DNA of 64,000 bases from Brevibacterium sp. HMSC07C04 (lineage in GTDB: Bacteria > Actinomycetota > Actinomycetes > Actinomycetales > Brevibacteriaceae): assembly GCF_001815905.1 (NCBI RefSeq), contig NZ_KV823236.1:42846-106845 (forward strand), read 5' to 3'. A program made the translations under genes and the position numbers. Below, piece after piece: positions 18,142 to 27,078 of this stretch (within the stretch, counting starts at the first letter, position 1; every line of letters begins with the position of its first letter). The notes under the pieces were generated by a model. That model searched no databases and was not told the origin of the DNA. It saw only the letters and a program-made list of their open reading frames with translations.

Positions 18142-19437
18142 ATGAGCACTCCGTCTGCAGCGCAGAGCCGAAGGGCCGCACTGGGTTCATTCGTCGGCGC
18201 GGTTGTCGAATGGTACGACTTTCTGCTGTACGGTTTGGTCGCGGCAACTGTGCTGGGGCAGGTGTTCTTCCCGGAGTCGAGCCCCATCGCTTCGCGCCTG
18301 GCGGCATTCGCGACCCTGGGTGTCGGCTTCCTGTTCAGGCCTTTGGGCGGCATCATCTTCGGCCACTTCGGTGACCGTATTGGCCGTAAGCGGATGCTCG
18401 TGTGGACCATGACCATCATGGGTGTTGCGACTGCTCTCATCGGCCTTCTGCCTACGTATGCGCAGATCGGCTGGGTGGCTCCGCTGCTGCTGGTGGTTTT
18501 GCGCTGCGTGCAGGGCATGGCTGTTGGCGGTGAGTGGGGTGGCGCGGCGATGCTCGCCGTTGAAAACGCTCCGCGGGGTCTGCGTGCACTGTTTTCATCA
18601 GGTGTGCAGATTGGCTATTCGGTGGGTCTGCTCCTGTCGACTGCGGCGGTGTCGATTCTCAACAGCGTCCTGTCTGACGAGGCGTTCACGGCATGGGGCT
18701 GGCGCATTCCGTTCATCTTCAGCGCTCTGCTGGTGGCTTTGGGCCTGTGGGTCCGCGCGGGTGTTGAAGAGTCCCAAGAGTTCATCCAGGTCGAAAAGCG
18801 CCTGCAGCAGGAGGACGAACCTAAGCGTTTGCCGCTGCTGGAGGCGGTGCGCCGCTACCCGGCCCAGCTGGTGCAGATCATCGGTCTGCGGTTCATCGAA
18901 CTGTTCTCGATGTACGTTGTGACAACCTTCGCGCTGGCCTTCGCGGTCGACAACTTGGGCTTTGAGCGCCAGACCATGCTCAACGTCAATCTGTTCGTTG
19001 GCGGTTTGGGCATTCTGACGATCCCGCTGTTTGCCTACCTCGCCGACAGGTTCGGCCGAATGCGCGTGTACCTGTTCGGTGTGGTTGTCGGTGCAATCTT
19101 CGCGTTCCCGTTCTTCTTCGCCCTGGATAAGGGTGCGTTCATCGGCATTGTCATCTGCGCGATCATCCTGGTGAATATCGCCCACGATGCTGTGGTCGCT
19201 GTCCAGCAGCCGCTGTTCGCGTCAATGTTCCCGGCTGAGTTCCGCTACTCCGGTGCTGGCACCGCTTACCAGGTGGCGGCTGCGATTGCCGGTGGTTTCA
19301 CGCCGTTTGTTGCCACCTGGTTGGTCGCCCTGGGCAATGGTTCGTGGCTTGGTGTGGCGATCTACCTGTTGGGCGGCTGCCTCATCTCGGGGCTGTGCGG
19401 CATTTGGGTTGCGCGCACGCACCGTGAAGTTGACTGA
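18142..19437 (+). CDS. MFS transporter, metabolite:H+ symporter (MHS) family
   Basis: 431-aa, 12-helix major facilitator. GAVVEWYDFLLYG near the N-terminus, RPLGGIIFGHFGDRIGRKR (loop 2-3 signature) and GGEWGGAAMLAVENAP are diagnostic of the MHS subgroup (ProP, ShiA, KgtP, citrate and related carboxylate or compatible-solute symporters). The substrate cannot be assigned. ATG 18142 is chosen because GGGAAGGG precedes it; ATG 18094 upstream lacks a site and adds a non-conserved extension. Monocistronic by context. Confidence 0.9.
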   Translation: MSTPSAAQSRRAALGSFVGAVVEWYDFLLYGLVAATVLGQVFFPESSPIASRLAAFATLGVGFLFRPLGGIIFGHFGDRIGRKRMLVWTMTIMGVATALIGLLPTYAQIGWVAPLLLVVLRCVQGMAVGGEWGGAAMLAVENAPRGLRALFSSGVQIGYSVGLLLSTAAVSILNSVLSDEAFTAWGWRIPFIFSALLVALGLWVRAGVEESQEFIQVEKRLQQEDEPKRLPLLEAVRRYPAQLVQIIGLRFIELFSMYVVTTFALAFAVDNLGFERQTMLNVNLFVGGLGILTIPLFAYLADRFGRMRVYLFGVVVGAIFAFPFFFALDKGAFIGIVICAIILVNIAHDAVVAVQQPLFASMFPAEFRYSGAGTAYQVAAAIAGGFTPFVATWLVALGNGSWLGVAIYLLGGCLISGLCGIWVARTHREVD

Positions 19438-19564
19438 GTGGCTGACCGGTGCCGGCCAGATGAATAACGAGGTGCCGCTGCCCGGTTTCTGAACCTCCCC
19501 CTCGTGAGGGGGCGTAGCCTGGGAGTGACCTGCCGGTGTCGTTGGGAAGTGGAATGCGGCGGAT

Positions 19565-20326
19565 ATGACTGTGACTGCGCCGATCGTTGTCGCGTTGATC
19601 CTGGCTTTGCTTGTTGGGGTGACGATTGGGCTGTTCGGCGGTGGGGGTGGGATTCTCACGCTGCCGATCCTGACCTATGCGGCGGGTTTCCCAACGGAGC
19701 AGGCGATTGCGATGTCGTTGTTCATTGTGGGAACAACGTCGCTGATCAGCGCGGTGCGGCATGCGTTCAGCCATCGGGTGCAGTGGAAGATCGGGACGGC
19801 TTTTGCGCTCGGTTCGATGCTGGGTTCGTTTTTCGGCGGGAAGCTGTCGGGGTACCTGCCGGGGACTGTGCTCATGCTGATCTTCGGGACTGTGATGTTC
19901 GCTGCTGGTGTCGGCATGATTCGCCGCCGTCGAGGTGACACTGTTGAACGCCGTCCAAAGGTGTGGCTGGTGGTTGTGCTGGGCACGATGATCGGTGTGA
20001 TTGCCGGTCTGGTCGGTGCTGGGGGAGGGTTCCTCATTGTGCCAGCGCTCGCCCTGGTGGGCGGTTTGGGTATGAACTTTGCGGTGGCCACGAGTGTGTA
20101 CATCATTGCGCTGCAGTCAGCGGCCGGTCTGCTGGGTCATGTGCGGCAGACGGAGATCCCGTGGGTGTTCACGCTGGTGTTCACGGGACTGTCGATTGTG
20201 GGTTCGATGATCGGGGCATCGTTCATCGGCAACGTGCCCGAAAAGAAGCTCAAGAAGGGCTTTGGAGTGTTCGTCCTGGCCATGGCGGTGTTCGTGCTGG
20301 GCGAGCAGATTCTGTCGGCGGTCTAA
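19565..20326 (+). CDS. TauE/SafE family sulfite/organosulfur exporter-like protein
   Basis: 253-aa membrane protein with two homologous halves of about four helices each, starting with the Gly-rich signatures GLFGGGGGILTLPIL and GLVGAGGGFLIVPAL that define TauE/SafE (DUF81). Family members export or import sulfite, sulfoacetate or related anions. No sulfur genes lie next to it, so the substrate is open. A 6-bp G/C hairpin (19497-19512) without T tract lies in the gap after the MHS gene. Confidence 0.88.
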   Translation: MTVTAPIVVALILALLVGVTIGLFGGGGGILTLPILTYAAGFPTEQAIAMSLFIVGTTSLISAVRHAFSHRVQWKIGTAFALGSMLGSFFGGKLSGYLPGTVLMLIFGTVMFAAGVGMIRRRRGDTVERRPKVWLVVVLGTMIGVIAGLVGAGGGFLIVPALALVGGLGMNFAVATSVYIIALQSAAGLLGHVRQTEIPWVFTLVFTGLSIVGSMIGASFIGNVPEKKLKKGFGVFVLAMAVFVLGEQILSAV

Positions 20327-20346
20327 CTTATGTCAGTGCCTGCGGC

Positions 20347-20352
20347 TACTGT
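20347..20352 (+). promoter_or_regulatory. Candidate -10 box for a leaderless Nudix-helicase mRNA
   Basis: TACTGT lies 6 nt before the Nudix ATG, so transcription would begin at or next to the start codon. The -35 is poor. No Shine-Dalgarno precedes the ATG. The same spacing occurs before several other genes in the window. Confidence 0.4.
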
Positions 20353-20358
20353 GTGAGC

Positions 20359-20775
20359 ATGAGCACATCAATCCGTGTAGTCGGGGCAGTCATTCACCGT
20401 GAACGCCAAGTCTTGGCGTGTCGGCGGAAACCGGAAAAGTCTGCCGGTGGGCGGTGGGAATTCCCTGGTGGAAAGGTCGAGCTCGGAGAAGACCCTCGGG
20501 TGGCTCTAGCGCGCGAACTCAAGGAAGAGCTCGGATTGACCGATGCGGTAGTCGGCGACCTCGTCACACGCGAAGTGACCCCTGTCGGCACCAATAACAT
20601 CGACCTTGCCTGCTACTGGGTGACAACCTCAGCAGATATTTCTTCGAGCACGGACCACGATGCTTTTCAGTGGCTGGCGCCCGAAGAATTTGCGACTGTC
20701 ACGTGGGCAAAGCCCGATCTTCCCGCTTTGCGAACAATTGAACAGAACGGGTTCCCGGTGGAAGGCCAGTCATGA
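20359..20775 (+). CDS. Nudix (MutT-like) hydrolase coupled to DUF3427 helicase
   Basis: 138-aa MutT/CTP-pyrophosphohydrolase type protein. The complete Nudix box begins GGKVELGEDP and ends RELKEELGL, preceded by GGRWEFPGG as in 8-oxo-dGTPases, so a nucleoside triphosphate pyrophosphohydrolase is expected. The stop overlaps the start of the downstream helicase by 4 bp (ATGA), which indicates translational coupling and probably a joint function. Base composition drops from here through the helicase gene compared with neighbours, hinting at separate acquisition. The role in DNA repair versus phage defence is not decided by sequence. Confidence 0.88.
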   Translation: MSTSIRVVGAVIHRERQVLACRRKPEKSAGGRWEFPGGKVELGEDPRVALARELKEELGLTDAVVGDLVTREVTPVGTNNIDLACYWVTTSADISSSTDHDAFQWLAPEEFATVTWAKPDLPALRTIEQNGFPVEGQS

Positions 20776-23700
20776 ACGTTCCGGAACTACAGCCAGGCCT
20801 GTACGAAAGCCTTGTGACCACGGGGCTTGAGCGTGTTCTGCAAGAACATGAAGACGAGCTTAGAAACGCTGTGCACAATATCGATGAAGCTGACCTTCCG
20901 CACGTTTTGTCCCGCTATGTTGCGCAGCACGTGGAACAGGAACTAAAGGCACTGAAGACAACGGAGCAGCGTGTTGAGTTCGTGAACGCCATCCTCGCGA
21001 GCATTCGGTCGCTACCACAGGACGGCCAGCTGTCTACGAATCACAAACCTAGGCAGTTGCGAGGTGTGGCCCGGCCTCCTCATGCACTACCTAATCCGCC
21101 GAGCACGCCTTTGTCGGATGTCGCACTTCTTACCAACGCTAAGGGCGATCCACAGCTTGGGCCCGAAATCAGGCTCGAAATGCAGAGTGCAGATCGGGTC
21201 GACGTCATCATGTCGTTCATCAAGTGGTCCGGTATCCGTGTTCTTGAAGACCAACTGCTTGATCTGCGGCGTAGAGGAGTGCCGGTTCGCGTACTCACAA
21301 CCACCTATATGGGTGCCACCGAAAAGAAGGCGCTCGACTTCCTGGTCAACAAATGTGGGGCCGAAGTCCACATCAGCTACGACAACAAGACAACCCGGCT
21401 GCATGCCAAGGCATGGGTCTTTCATCGGAAAACTGGTTACGACACCGCGTACATCGGAAGCTCAAACCTGAGCCATGCGGCAATGGTCGACGGTCTGGAA
21501 TGGAATGTTCGTGCCTCGCGAGTACAGACACCGGAACTCGTCGAAAAGTTCGAAACGACTTTCGAAAGCTACTGGCAGTCGCCGATGTTCGAACCATATG
21601 GCCCAGAAGCTGACGGTGAGCGGCTCGAAAAGGCGCTCAACGAAAGTTCAACGAACAAAACCCCGGTTTCGTTGTTGGCCAGTTCGCTCGACGTTCGGCC
21701 CTACCCTCACCAGGCCATCATCCTGGATGACCTCCAACACGAACGCCAAGTTCTAGGCATCCACAAGAACCTCGTGGTCGCTGCAACTGGTACTGGTAAA
21801 ACCGTGGTTGCAGCACTGGATTACCGCAGACAGTGCGAAGACACCGACGGGCCGCGTCCGCGCTTGCTGTTCATTGCTCATAGGCAAGAAATTCTTGAAC
21901 AATCCCTACGAACGTTCCGCGATGTCCTAGGCGACGGTTCCTTCGGTGAACTTTTCTGCAGCGGGTACCTACCAACCACATGGGACCACGTGTTCGCGTC
22001 GATTCAGTCGTTCTCAAAAGAAGAACAGCTCTCTCGCTTCGACCCAGGCCATTTTGATGTCATCATCATCGACGAATTCCACCACGGGTCGGCAGTTTCG
22101 TACAGCAGGCTCATTAGCCACTTCACTGAGTACCGCGAATTTCTAGGCCTCACCGCGACCCCCGAAAGGGCGGACGGGCAAAACATCGTTGCGCACTATT
22201 TCGGCGGCCGCATCGCTAGCGAACTCAGACTGTGGACAGCGCTCGACAACGACCTCCTGGTGCCGTTCCACTACTTCGGAGTCGCTGATGGTGTCGATGT
22301 TTCTCGCGTCCAGTTCACGGCCGGCGGATACAGCGTTGCCGGCCTGAACAAGGTATACACGGGCAATGACGCCCGCGCACGGAAGATCATTGCGGCAACT
22401 AACGACATCGTCTCTGACCCGAGCACCATGAAAGCTTTGGGCTTCTGTGTGTCTGTAGAACATGCCGAGTACATGGCGCGAGTCTTTAACGAAGCTGGAA
22501 TCCCATCCGAAGCGGTCACCGGACATACGGATCCGACTATTCGGGCTGAAGCGATCGACAAACTTGCTCATGGCGAACTCAATTGCCTCATGGCTGTCGA
22601 CGTCTTCAACGAAGGCTTCGACCTTCCCGCGATCGACACCATCCTCATGATGCGCCCAACCCAGTCGGCCACCATCTTTATTCAGCAGCTGGGCCGCGGA
22701 CTGCGCCGAACTCAAGGTAAATCTGTCCTCACGGTCCTCGATTTCGTCGGTCATCAGCACAAGGACTTCCGATTCGACATCAAACTACGTGCTCTCACGG
22801 GTCAAGGGCGAAAAAGCCTTCAGCACTCAGCCAAGGAAGGGTTCCCATTCCTGCCGGCGGGATCGCAGATCGTGCTCGACTCAGTGGTCCGGGAAGAGGT
22901 TGTGAACAACCTCAAGAGTCAGTTGGACATGAAGATCGGTGCCTTCCTGGTGGATGTTCACGAACACTCTTCGGAAATCGAAAGACAGCAAGGTCTGCGG
23001 TTGAAGGAGTACCTCGACCGGACGGATCGGGGTCTTTCGACTGTGTATAAAGCCAGCGCCAAACGCACGTACAAAGGTGTTTCTGGGCCTAACTCATGGA
23101 GGCAGTACGAAGCGTGGGCTAACACGCGACGCAGCTTTAACCCCAGTGTTGCCGAACAGCTTCTGCTTGAACGGATGCGCAGTTTCGTGCACGTTGATGA
23201 CCCCGATCGGTTCCGCGGCTATCGTCGAATTCTGAACGCAGACGCCGTAACACCCGAGCTTGCGCGGGACCCGCTGGCAATCATGCTCTATTACTCGTTC
23301 TGGCCAAGCGGGCATTCGGAGGGCATCGAAGTAGGCCTCGAACGACTCCTGCGGGCGGACTATGTGCGTGACGAACTGGATCAGATCATTGAGTTCCAAG
23401 AGTCCCGTTCGCGGGTAGTGCCACAACCCTTAAGTGGTGGTCTGGAAACTCAACCGGTACGCAGTCACGCAACCTACTCACGCGAAGAACTGCTTGCGGG
23501 CCTTGGAGTGGGGTCAATAAACAGTGAAAAACCCGGCAGCATTCGTGAAGGCGTCAAATGGGTGCCCGAACTGAAAACCGACATCCTTCTGGTGACTTTG
23601 AACAAGTCGGCAGCTGACTATTCGCCAAGCACCATGTACCGCGACTACGCATTGACGGAAACGCTCTTCCACTGGGAATCGCAAAGCCTGACGCGGGCGG

Positions 23701-23924
23701 AATCACCTACCGGACAGAGGTACATCAACCACGAACGCGATGGTTCAAACGTCGTGCTGTTTGTGCGTGAATCCAAGGTCGGTGAGATCGGCACCGAACC
23801 GTACACCTGCCTGGGTAATGCGCGGTACGTCAGTCACGAGGGCGAAAAACCCATGCAGATCGTGTGGGAACTTGAACGACCAATGCCAGCGCGGCTCTAT
23901 GAGATCGCTAAGGCCGTTCAATAG
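20772..23924 (+). CDS. PLD-like nuclease/SF2 helicase/DUF3427 protein
   Basis: 1050-aa three-part protein. After a helical N-terminus (1-110) comes a phospholipase D-like domain (about 125-270) with RLHAKAWVF (His211, Lys213) and IGSSNLS; the canonical Asp four residues after the Lys is replaced by His218. The SF2 helicase core follows: AATGTGKT (338-344), DEFH (434-437), TATPERADG (461-469), QQLGRGLRR (638-646). The remaining 400 residues correspond to DUF3427. Such proteins resemble type III restriction/UvrB-family helicases and occur in variable defence-like loci. Coupled to a Nudix enzyme upstream and convergent with the M20 gene. Codon use looks less GC-rich than in the flanking core genes. 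Exact biological role unknown. Confidence 0.88.
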   Translation: MNVPELQPGLYESLVTTGLERVLQEHEDELRNAVHNIDEADLPHVLSRYVAQHVEQELKALKTTEQRVEFVNAILASIRSLPQDGQLSTNHKPRQLRGVARPPHALPNPPSTPLSDVALLTNAKGDPQLGPEIRLEMQSADRVDVIMSFIKWSGIRVLEDQLLDLRRRGVPVRVLTTTYMGATEKKALDFLVNKCGAEVHISYDNKTTRLHAKAWVFHRKTGYDTAYIGSSNLSHAAMVDGLEWNVRASRVQTPELVEKFETTFESYWQSPMFEPYGPEADGERLEKALNESSTNKTPVSLLASSLDVRPYPHQAIILDDLQHERQVLGIHKNLVVAATGTGKTVVAALDYRRQCEDTDGPRPRLLFIAHRQEILEQSLRTFRDVLGDGSFGELFCSGYLPTTWDHVFASIQSFSKEEQLSRFDPGHFDVIIIDEFHHGSAVSYSRLISHFTEYREFLGLTATPERADGQNIVAHYFGGRIASELRLWTALDNDLLVPFHYFGVADGVDVSRVQFTAGGYSVAGLNKVYTGNDARARKIIAATNDIVSDPSTMKALGFCVSVEHAEYMARVFNEAGIPSEAVTGHTDPTIRAEAIDKLAHGELNCLMAVDVFNEGFDLPAIDTILMMRPTQSATIFIQQLGRGLRRTQGKSVLTVLDFVGHQHKDFRFDIKLRALTGQGRKSLQHSAKEGFPFLPAGSQIVLDSVVREEVVNNLKSQLDMKIGAFLVDVHEHSSEIERQQGLRLKEYLDRTDRGLSTVYKASAKRTYKGVSGPNSWRQYEAWANTRRSFNPSVAEQLLLERMRSFVHVDDPDRFRGYRRILNADAVTPELARDPLAIMLYYSFWPSGHSEGIEVGLERLLRADYVRDELDQIIEFQESRSRVVPQPLSGGLETQPVRSHATYSREELLAGLGVGSINSEKPGSIREGVKWVPELKTDILLVTLNKSAADYSPSTMYRDYALTETLFHWESQSLTRAESPTGQRYINHERDGSNVVLFVRESKVGEIGTEPYTCLGNARYVSHEGEKPMQIVWELERPMPARLYEIAKAVQ

Positions 23925-24031
23925 GCTTTATGGAGGCGGCACTCACCCCCAGTAGATGAGCGGTCCAGCGCTCGCCTGCATCTCACCTGCCGTTTCTAAT
24001 ACAGGCGCCAAACAGTGACCACCAGTGCGGG

Positions 24032-25186
24032 TCACTTGGTCAAATGCGCTGCCAATCCGGCCATGACAGCCGTCTGTCGGGGCAGTCCGCTTACGGTGAT
24101 GTGCTCGTGCCGGGCGTGCGGCCCGGCACCGATACCGCCAAGGCCGTCGATCACCGGAAGCCCCAAGGCTGCAATGAAATTGCCATCGCTAGCTCCGCCT
24201 ACGGGCTTTGTCGAAATCGTGCTGCCCAGCTCATTGCCGATCGCTTCGACGACAGCGACCAGCTCGTTGACCCGCTCACTCGGGTTCATCGGCGGGCGAT
24301 TGCGATCAATCTCGGTTGTGACGGTGCAGCGGCTGTCGTATGGCGAAAGATCTTCCAGCTCCGCTACAACACGGTCTTCTTCATCAGCGTCCTGTATGCG
24401 AACGTCAACTTCACACCGTGCTGTACCGGCAACAACATTCCTGCCGGAACCGCCGTTGATGATCCCAACATTGATGGTCGTTCCCTTTTCCGGGTCCGCA
24501 AGGTCCGCAACTCGGCCAACAAGCCGGGCGAGTTCATGGATCGCGCTTGCGCCCTTTTCTGGATCGAGGCCAGCATGCGATTCGACTCCCTGAACCGTGA
24601 TGTCGGCCATCACCGTTCCCTTTCGCTGTACCTTGATATCCCCTCCGGCGCTTGGCTCAGCAATCAAGGTCAGAAGGCTTTCGGATGCCGCATCTTCAAT
24701 ATGCTGACGGCTGGCAGTAGAGCCGATCTCTTCATCGCCGGTCAGCAGCAGGCGGATTGCAGGATGCGGTATCGCCAATTCCCGCAGCGCGGTGACCATC
24801 CATATGGTCTGCACAATTCCGGCTTTCATATCCAGAACGCCCGGGCCGGTCAGAACGTCGCCCTTACGGGTCAACGGCCAATCAGCAAGTGTGCCTTCTG
24901 GCCAAACAGTGTCGTAGTGGCAGACTGACAGCAACGTGCCCTCAACGCCGGGCGACCCTTCCCATGTGAGATCAAGGACGTCACCCCGATCCCCGCCATT
25001 GTGGAGCTGGCGTTTGGCTGGCGTGCCAAGGCGCTGCTCGACAAAAGGCTCAAATTCCCGGAGAAATCTGTCCAAAAGTCGACGATCGCTGCTCGGTGTT
25101 TCGAGACTGACAAGCCGGTCGAGGTCATCGAGGACAGCTTCGATGTTCTTTTCGACAAAATCATGCACTGCACGTACGTGCGACAT
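24032..25186 (-). CDS. M20 family metallopeptidase (glutamate carboxypeptidase/AbgAB-like)
   Basis: 384-aa zinc aminoacylase/carboxypeptidase of the M20A type. Metal ligands and catalytic residues are visible in CHYDTVW, GPGVLDMKAG, GDEEIGS and the C-terminal GPHARHEH; SHAGLDPEKG marks the dimerisation-domain start. It resembles carboxypeptidase G2-like enzymes that remove C-terminal glutamate from folate-type compounds. The gene lies 30 bp downstream of an AbgT transporter, so import and cleavage of p-aminobenzoyl-glutamate (releasing p-aminobenzoate and glutamate) is the likely job. Start ATG 25186 follows AAAGGAGAT. Confidence 0.9.
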   Translation of the reverse strand: MSHVRAVHDFVEKNIEAVLDDLDRLVSLETPSSDRRLLDRFLREFEPFVEQRLGTPAKRQLHNGGDRGDVLDLTWEGSPGVEGTLLSVCHYDTVWPEGTLADWPLTRKGDVLTGPGVLDMKAGIVQTIWMVTALRELAIPHPAIRLLLTGDEEIGSTASRQHIEDAASESLLTLIAEPSAGGDIKVQRKGTVMADITVQGVESHAGLDPEKGASAIHELARLVGRVADLADPEKGTTINVGIINGGSGRNVVAGTARCEVDVRIQDADEEDRVVAELEDLSPYDSRCTVTTEIDRNRPPMNPSERVNELVAVVEAIGNELGSTISTKPVGGASDGNFIAALGLPVIDGLGGIGAGPHARHEHITVSGLPRQTAVMAGLAAHLTK

Positions 25187-25216
25187 AGAGCTATCTCCTT
25201 TCACAGGCAGCGAAGA

Positions 25217-26764
25217 TCAGCGAACCGGCACACCGGGGCCCAGCGGCAGGCCGAGGGCGTACCAGAGGGCGAAGAAGGCAAACCAGCCCACGAGCATCGC
25301 CACAGACAGCGGCAAGGTCAGAGAAAGCAGAGTGCCGATCCGGGCGCGCGAATAGTACTGCTGTACATAGCCGAGCGCCAAGGCGAAGTACGGGCTCATG
25401 GGGCTGATGATATTGGTCGGCGAATCGCCGATGCGGAACAGCATCTGAGTGACTTCGGGCGACACGTCCAACAGCATAAACATGGGGACGATAACCGGGG
25501 CCATCAGCGCGTACTGCGCGGATCCGCTTGTGATCAGCAGATTCAGCAGCGCCACCAGAAGCACCAGCCCGGCGAACATCACCAGGGTCGGCATCTGTGC
25601 TTGCTGCAGAAGTTCAGACGCCTTGATCGCAATGATCGGCCCAATATTCGACCACTTGAAATAGGCCACGAACTGCGCGGCGGCAAAGAACAGAACCATG
25701 ACGGGGGCCAGGGAAAGAAGGCCCTTGCCCATCATCTCCGGAATGTCCTGCGCTTTGGTGATGGAACGGGTCACAAGACCGTAGACCACACCAACAACTG
25801 CAAACATCAGCGCGATGGGCACGACAATGGCGCTCAGCAGCGGACTGTCGAGAATTCCCTCTTCGCCATGGAAGATGGAATTCGGCCACAGGAGGGCGGC
25901 AAGGTAGACCGCGAGGAAGACGAAGCCGACGATGAAGGCCAGGATGACTCCGCGCTTCTCAGCCGGGCTAAGACGGAAATCATCCGCTGAGGCAGCATCT
26001 TCGTGAGGCTCGTCATCGATCATGTCCTTCGTGGTGCGAACCAGCAGCAGCTCAGTGACCAGTGTGACGATCAGAGCAAGGACGATCGCAGACGCTATTG
26101 AGAAGAAATAGTTGGCAACGGGCGAAACGGTGACGGATTCGTCGATCAGCTGAGCGGCACTGGTGGAAAGCCCAGCCAGAATTGCGTCAGTGGCGGTGAC
26201 AAGCAGCGAAGCGTTGAAGCCGGCACTGCACGACCCGAATGCTACAACCGCACCCAGCACAGGTGAACGTCCCGCTGTCTTAAAGGTGACGGCGCCAAGC
26301 GGAATGAGCACGACGTAGACGGCATCAGAGGCGACCGAACCAGTGACCCCGGCAAGGGCAAGAACGAAAGTCAGCCACTTCGGCGAGACCCTGGCGACCA
26401 CGCCGCGGATGGAAGCGGAGATGAGGCCGGACTGTTCGGCGACTGCCACTCCTAGCATCACGATGATAATCAAGCCAAGGGGAGGGAAGCCGGTGAAGTT
26501 CGGCACGGCTTCCGTGATCATCTTGTTGATGCCGTCTGGGCTGAGTAGGTTGACGACGGCGACTTCCTTGTTGTCGGCCGGCGAAACTGCACTGACTCCC
26601 AGCTTCGAAAGAAGGGCGCTCAGCAGAAGGGTGATGACCGCAAGCCCGGCGAAGAGCCAAAAGGGGTGGGGCAGTTTGTTGCCGGCCCGCTCAATTCCAG
26701 TCAATAGGTTGACAAGCCACGTGCCGCGTTGCCTTTCGGTGCCTGTCTGCGTTGATGACGACAT
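25217..26764 (-). CDS. abgT: AbgT family p-aminobenzoyl-glutamate transporter
   Basis: 515-aa membrane protein with about 11-13 helices. The start GIERAGNKLPHPFWLFAG, the region GVAVAEQSGLISASIRG and the charge-flanked GSVASDAVYVVLIPLGA are typical of AbgT. The family imports p-aminobenzoyl-glutamate, a folate breakdown product; some relatives export sulfonamides. The neighbouring M20 peptidase supports the import role. It is transcribed divergently from the thiamine riboswitch operon across 314 bp. Confidence 0.92.
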   Translation of the reverse strand: MSSSTQTGTERQRGTWLVNLLTGIERAGNKLPHPFWLFAGLAVITLLLSALLSKLGVSAVSPADNKEVAVVNLLSPDGINKMITEAVPNFTGFPPLGLIIIVMLGVAVAEQSGLISASIRGVVARVSPKWLTFVLALAGVTGSVASDAVYVVLIPLGAVTFKTAGRSPVLGAVVAFGSCSAGFNASLLVTATDAILAGLSTSAAQLIDESVTVSPVANYFFSIASAIVLALIVTLVTELLLVRTTKDMIDDEPHEDAASADDFRLSPAEKRGVILAFIVGFVFLAVYLAALLWPNSIFHGEEGILDSPLLSAIVVPIALMFAVVGVVYGLVTRSITKAQDIPEMMGKGLLSLAPVMVLFFAAAQFVAYFKWSNIGPIIAIKASELLQQAQMPTLVMFAGLVLLVALLNLLITSGSAQYALMAPVIVPMFMLLDVSPEVTQMLFRIGDSPTNIISPMSPYFALALGYVQQYYSRARIGTLLSLTLPLSVAMLVGWFAFFALWYALGLPLGPGVPVR

Positions 26765-26917
26765 CGTATTCCTTCGCTTTGGCGGACGGATTGCGGAAAG
26801 CCTACCGGAGCCGTCGGCCTGCTGCTAATGAAATGAAATATTCTTTCCGCTCAGTTGAAGCCTCCCTATGCCGCCGTTCAGACCACCCAAACCTGAGCGC
26901 CAGCGCACTGTCCTTGC

Positions 26918-26923
26918 TAAAGT
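26918..26923 (+). promoter_or_regulatory. Extended -10 of the thiamine transport operon
   Basis: TGC-TAAAGT (hexamer 26918-26923) places the transcript start near 26930, just before the first riboswitch helix. No convincing -35. The rest of the divergent gap back to abgT (26765-26917) shows nothing I can name. Confidence 0.4.
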
Positions 26924-26933
26924 TGCGCCCGTA

Positions 26934-27040
26934 CGACAGGGGAGCGCCTCGGATCAGACCTAGAGATCCGAACAAGGGCGCTGAGAGTGCGATGCCGCAG
27001 ACCCTCGAACCTGCCCGGTTAGCACCGGCGAAGGAAGTCG
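26934..27040 (+). promoter_or_regulatory. TPP riboswitch (THI element)
   Basis: Conserved TPP aptamer. P1 is CGAC (26934-26937) with GTCG (27037-27040), and an internal hairpin is GGATC/GATCC (26951-26955, 26965-26969). The pyrimidine-binding CTGAGA is at 26981-26986, the diphosphate arm ACCCTCGAACCTG at 27001-27013, and then CCGGTTAGCACCGGCGAAGG. It binds thiamine diphosphate and should shut off the downstream YkoE-YkoD-YkoC transporter when thiamine is sufficient. Confidence 0.95.
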
Positions 27041-27055
27041 AGCACACTCTTGACC

Positions 27056-27074
27056 CCTCCTTGCCTTGAGGAGG
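27056..27074 (+). promoter_or_regulatory. Shine-Dalgarno sequestering hairpin (riboswitch output)
   Basis: CCTCC (27056-27060) can pair with GGAGG (27070-27074), the ribosome-binding site of the first YkoE gene, across a 9-nt loop. No T tract is present. Control therefore appears translational, as in other actinobacterial TPP switches. Confidence 0.7.
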
Positions 27075-27078
27075 ACTC

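Noticed and set aside
19497..19512. CCCCCT/AGGGGG hairpin after the MHS transporter
   Set aside because: Only 6 bp with no T tract; too weak to call.
26752..27069. 105-codon frame across the abgT-ykoE gap
   Set aside because: It runs through the TPP riboswitch; no homology or start signal.
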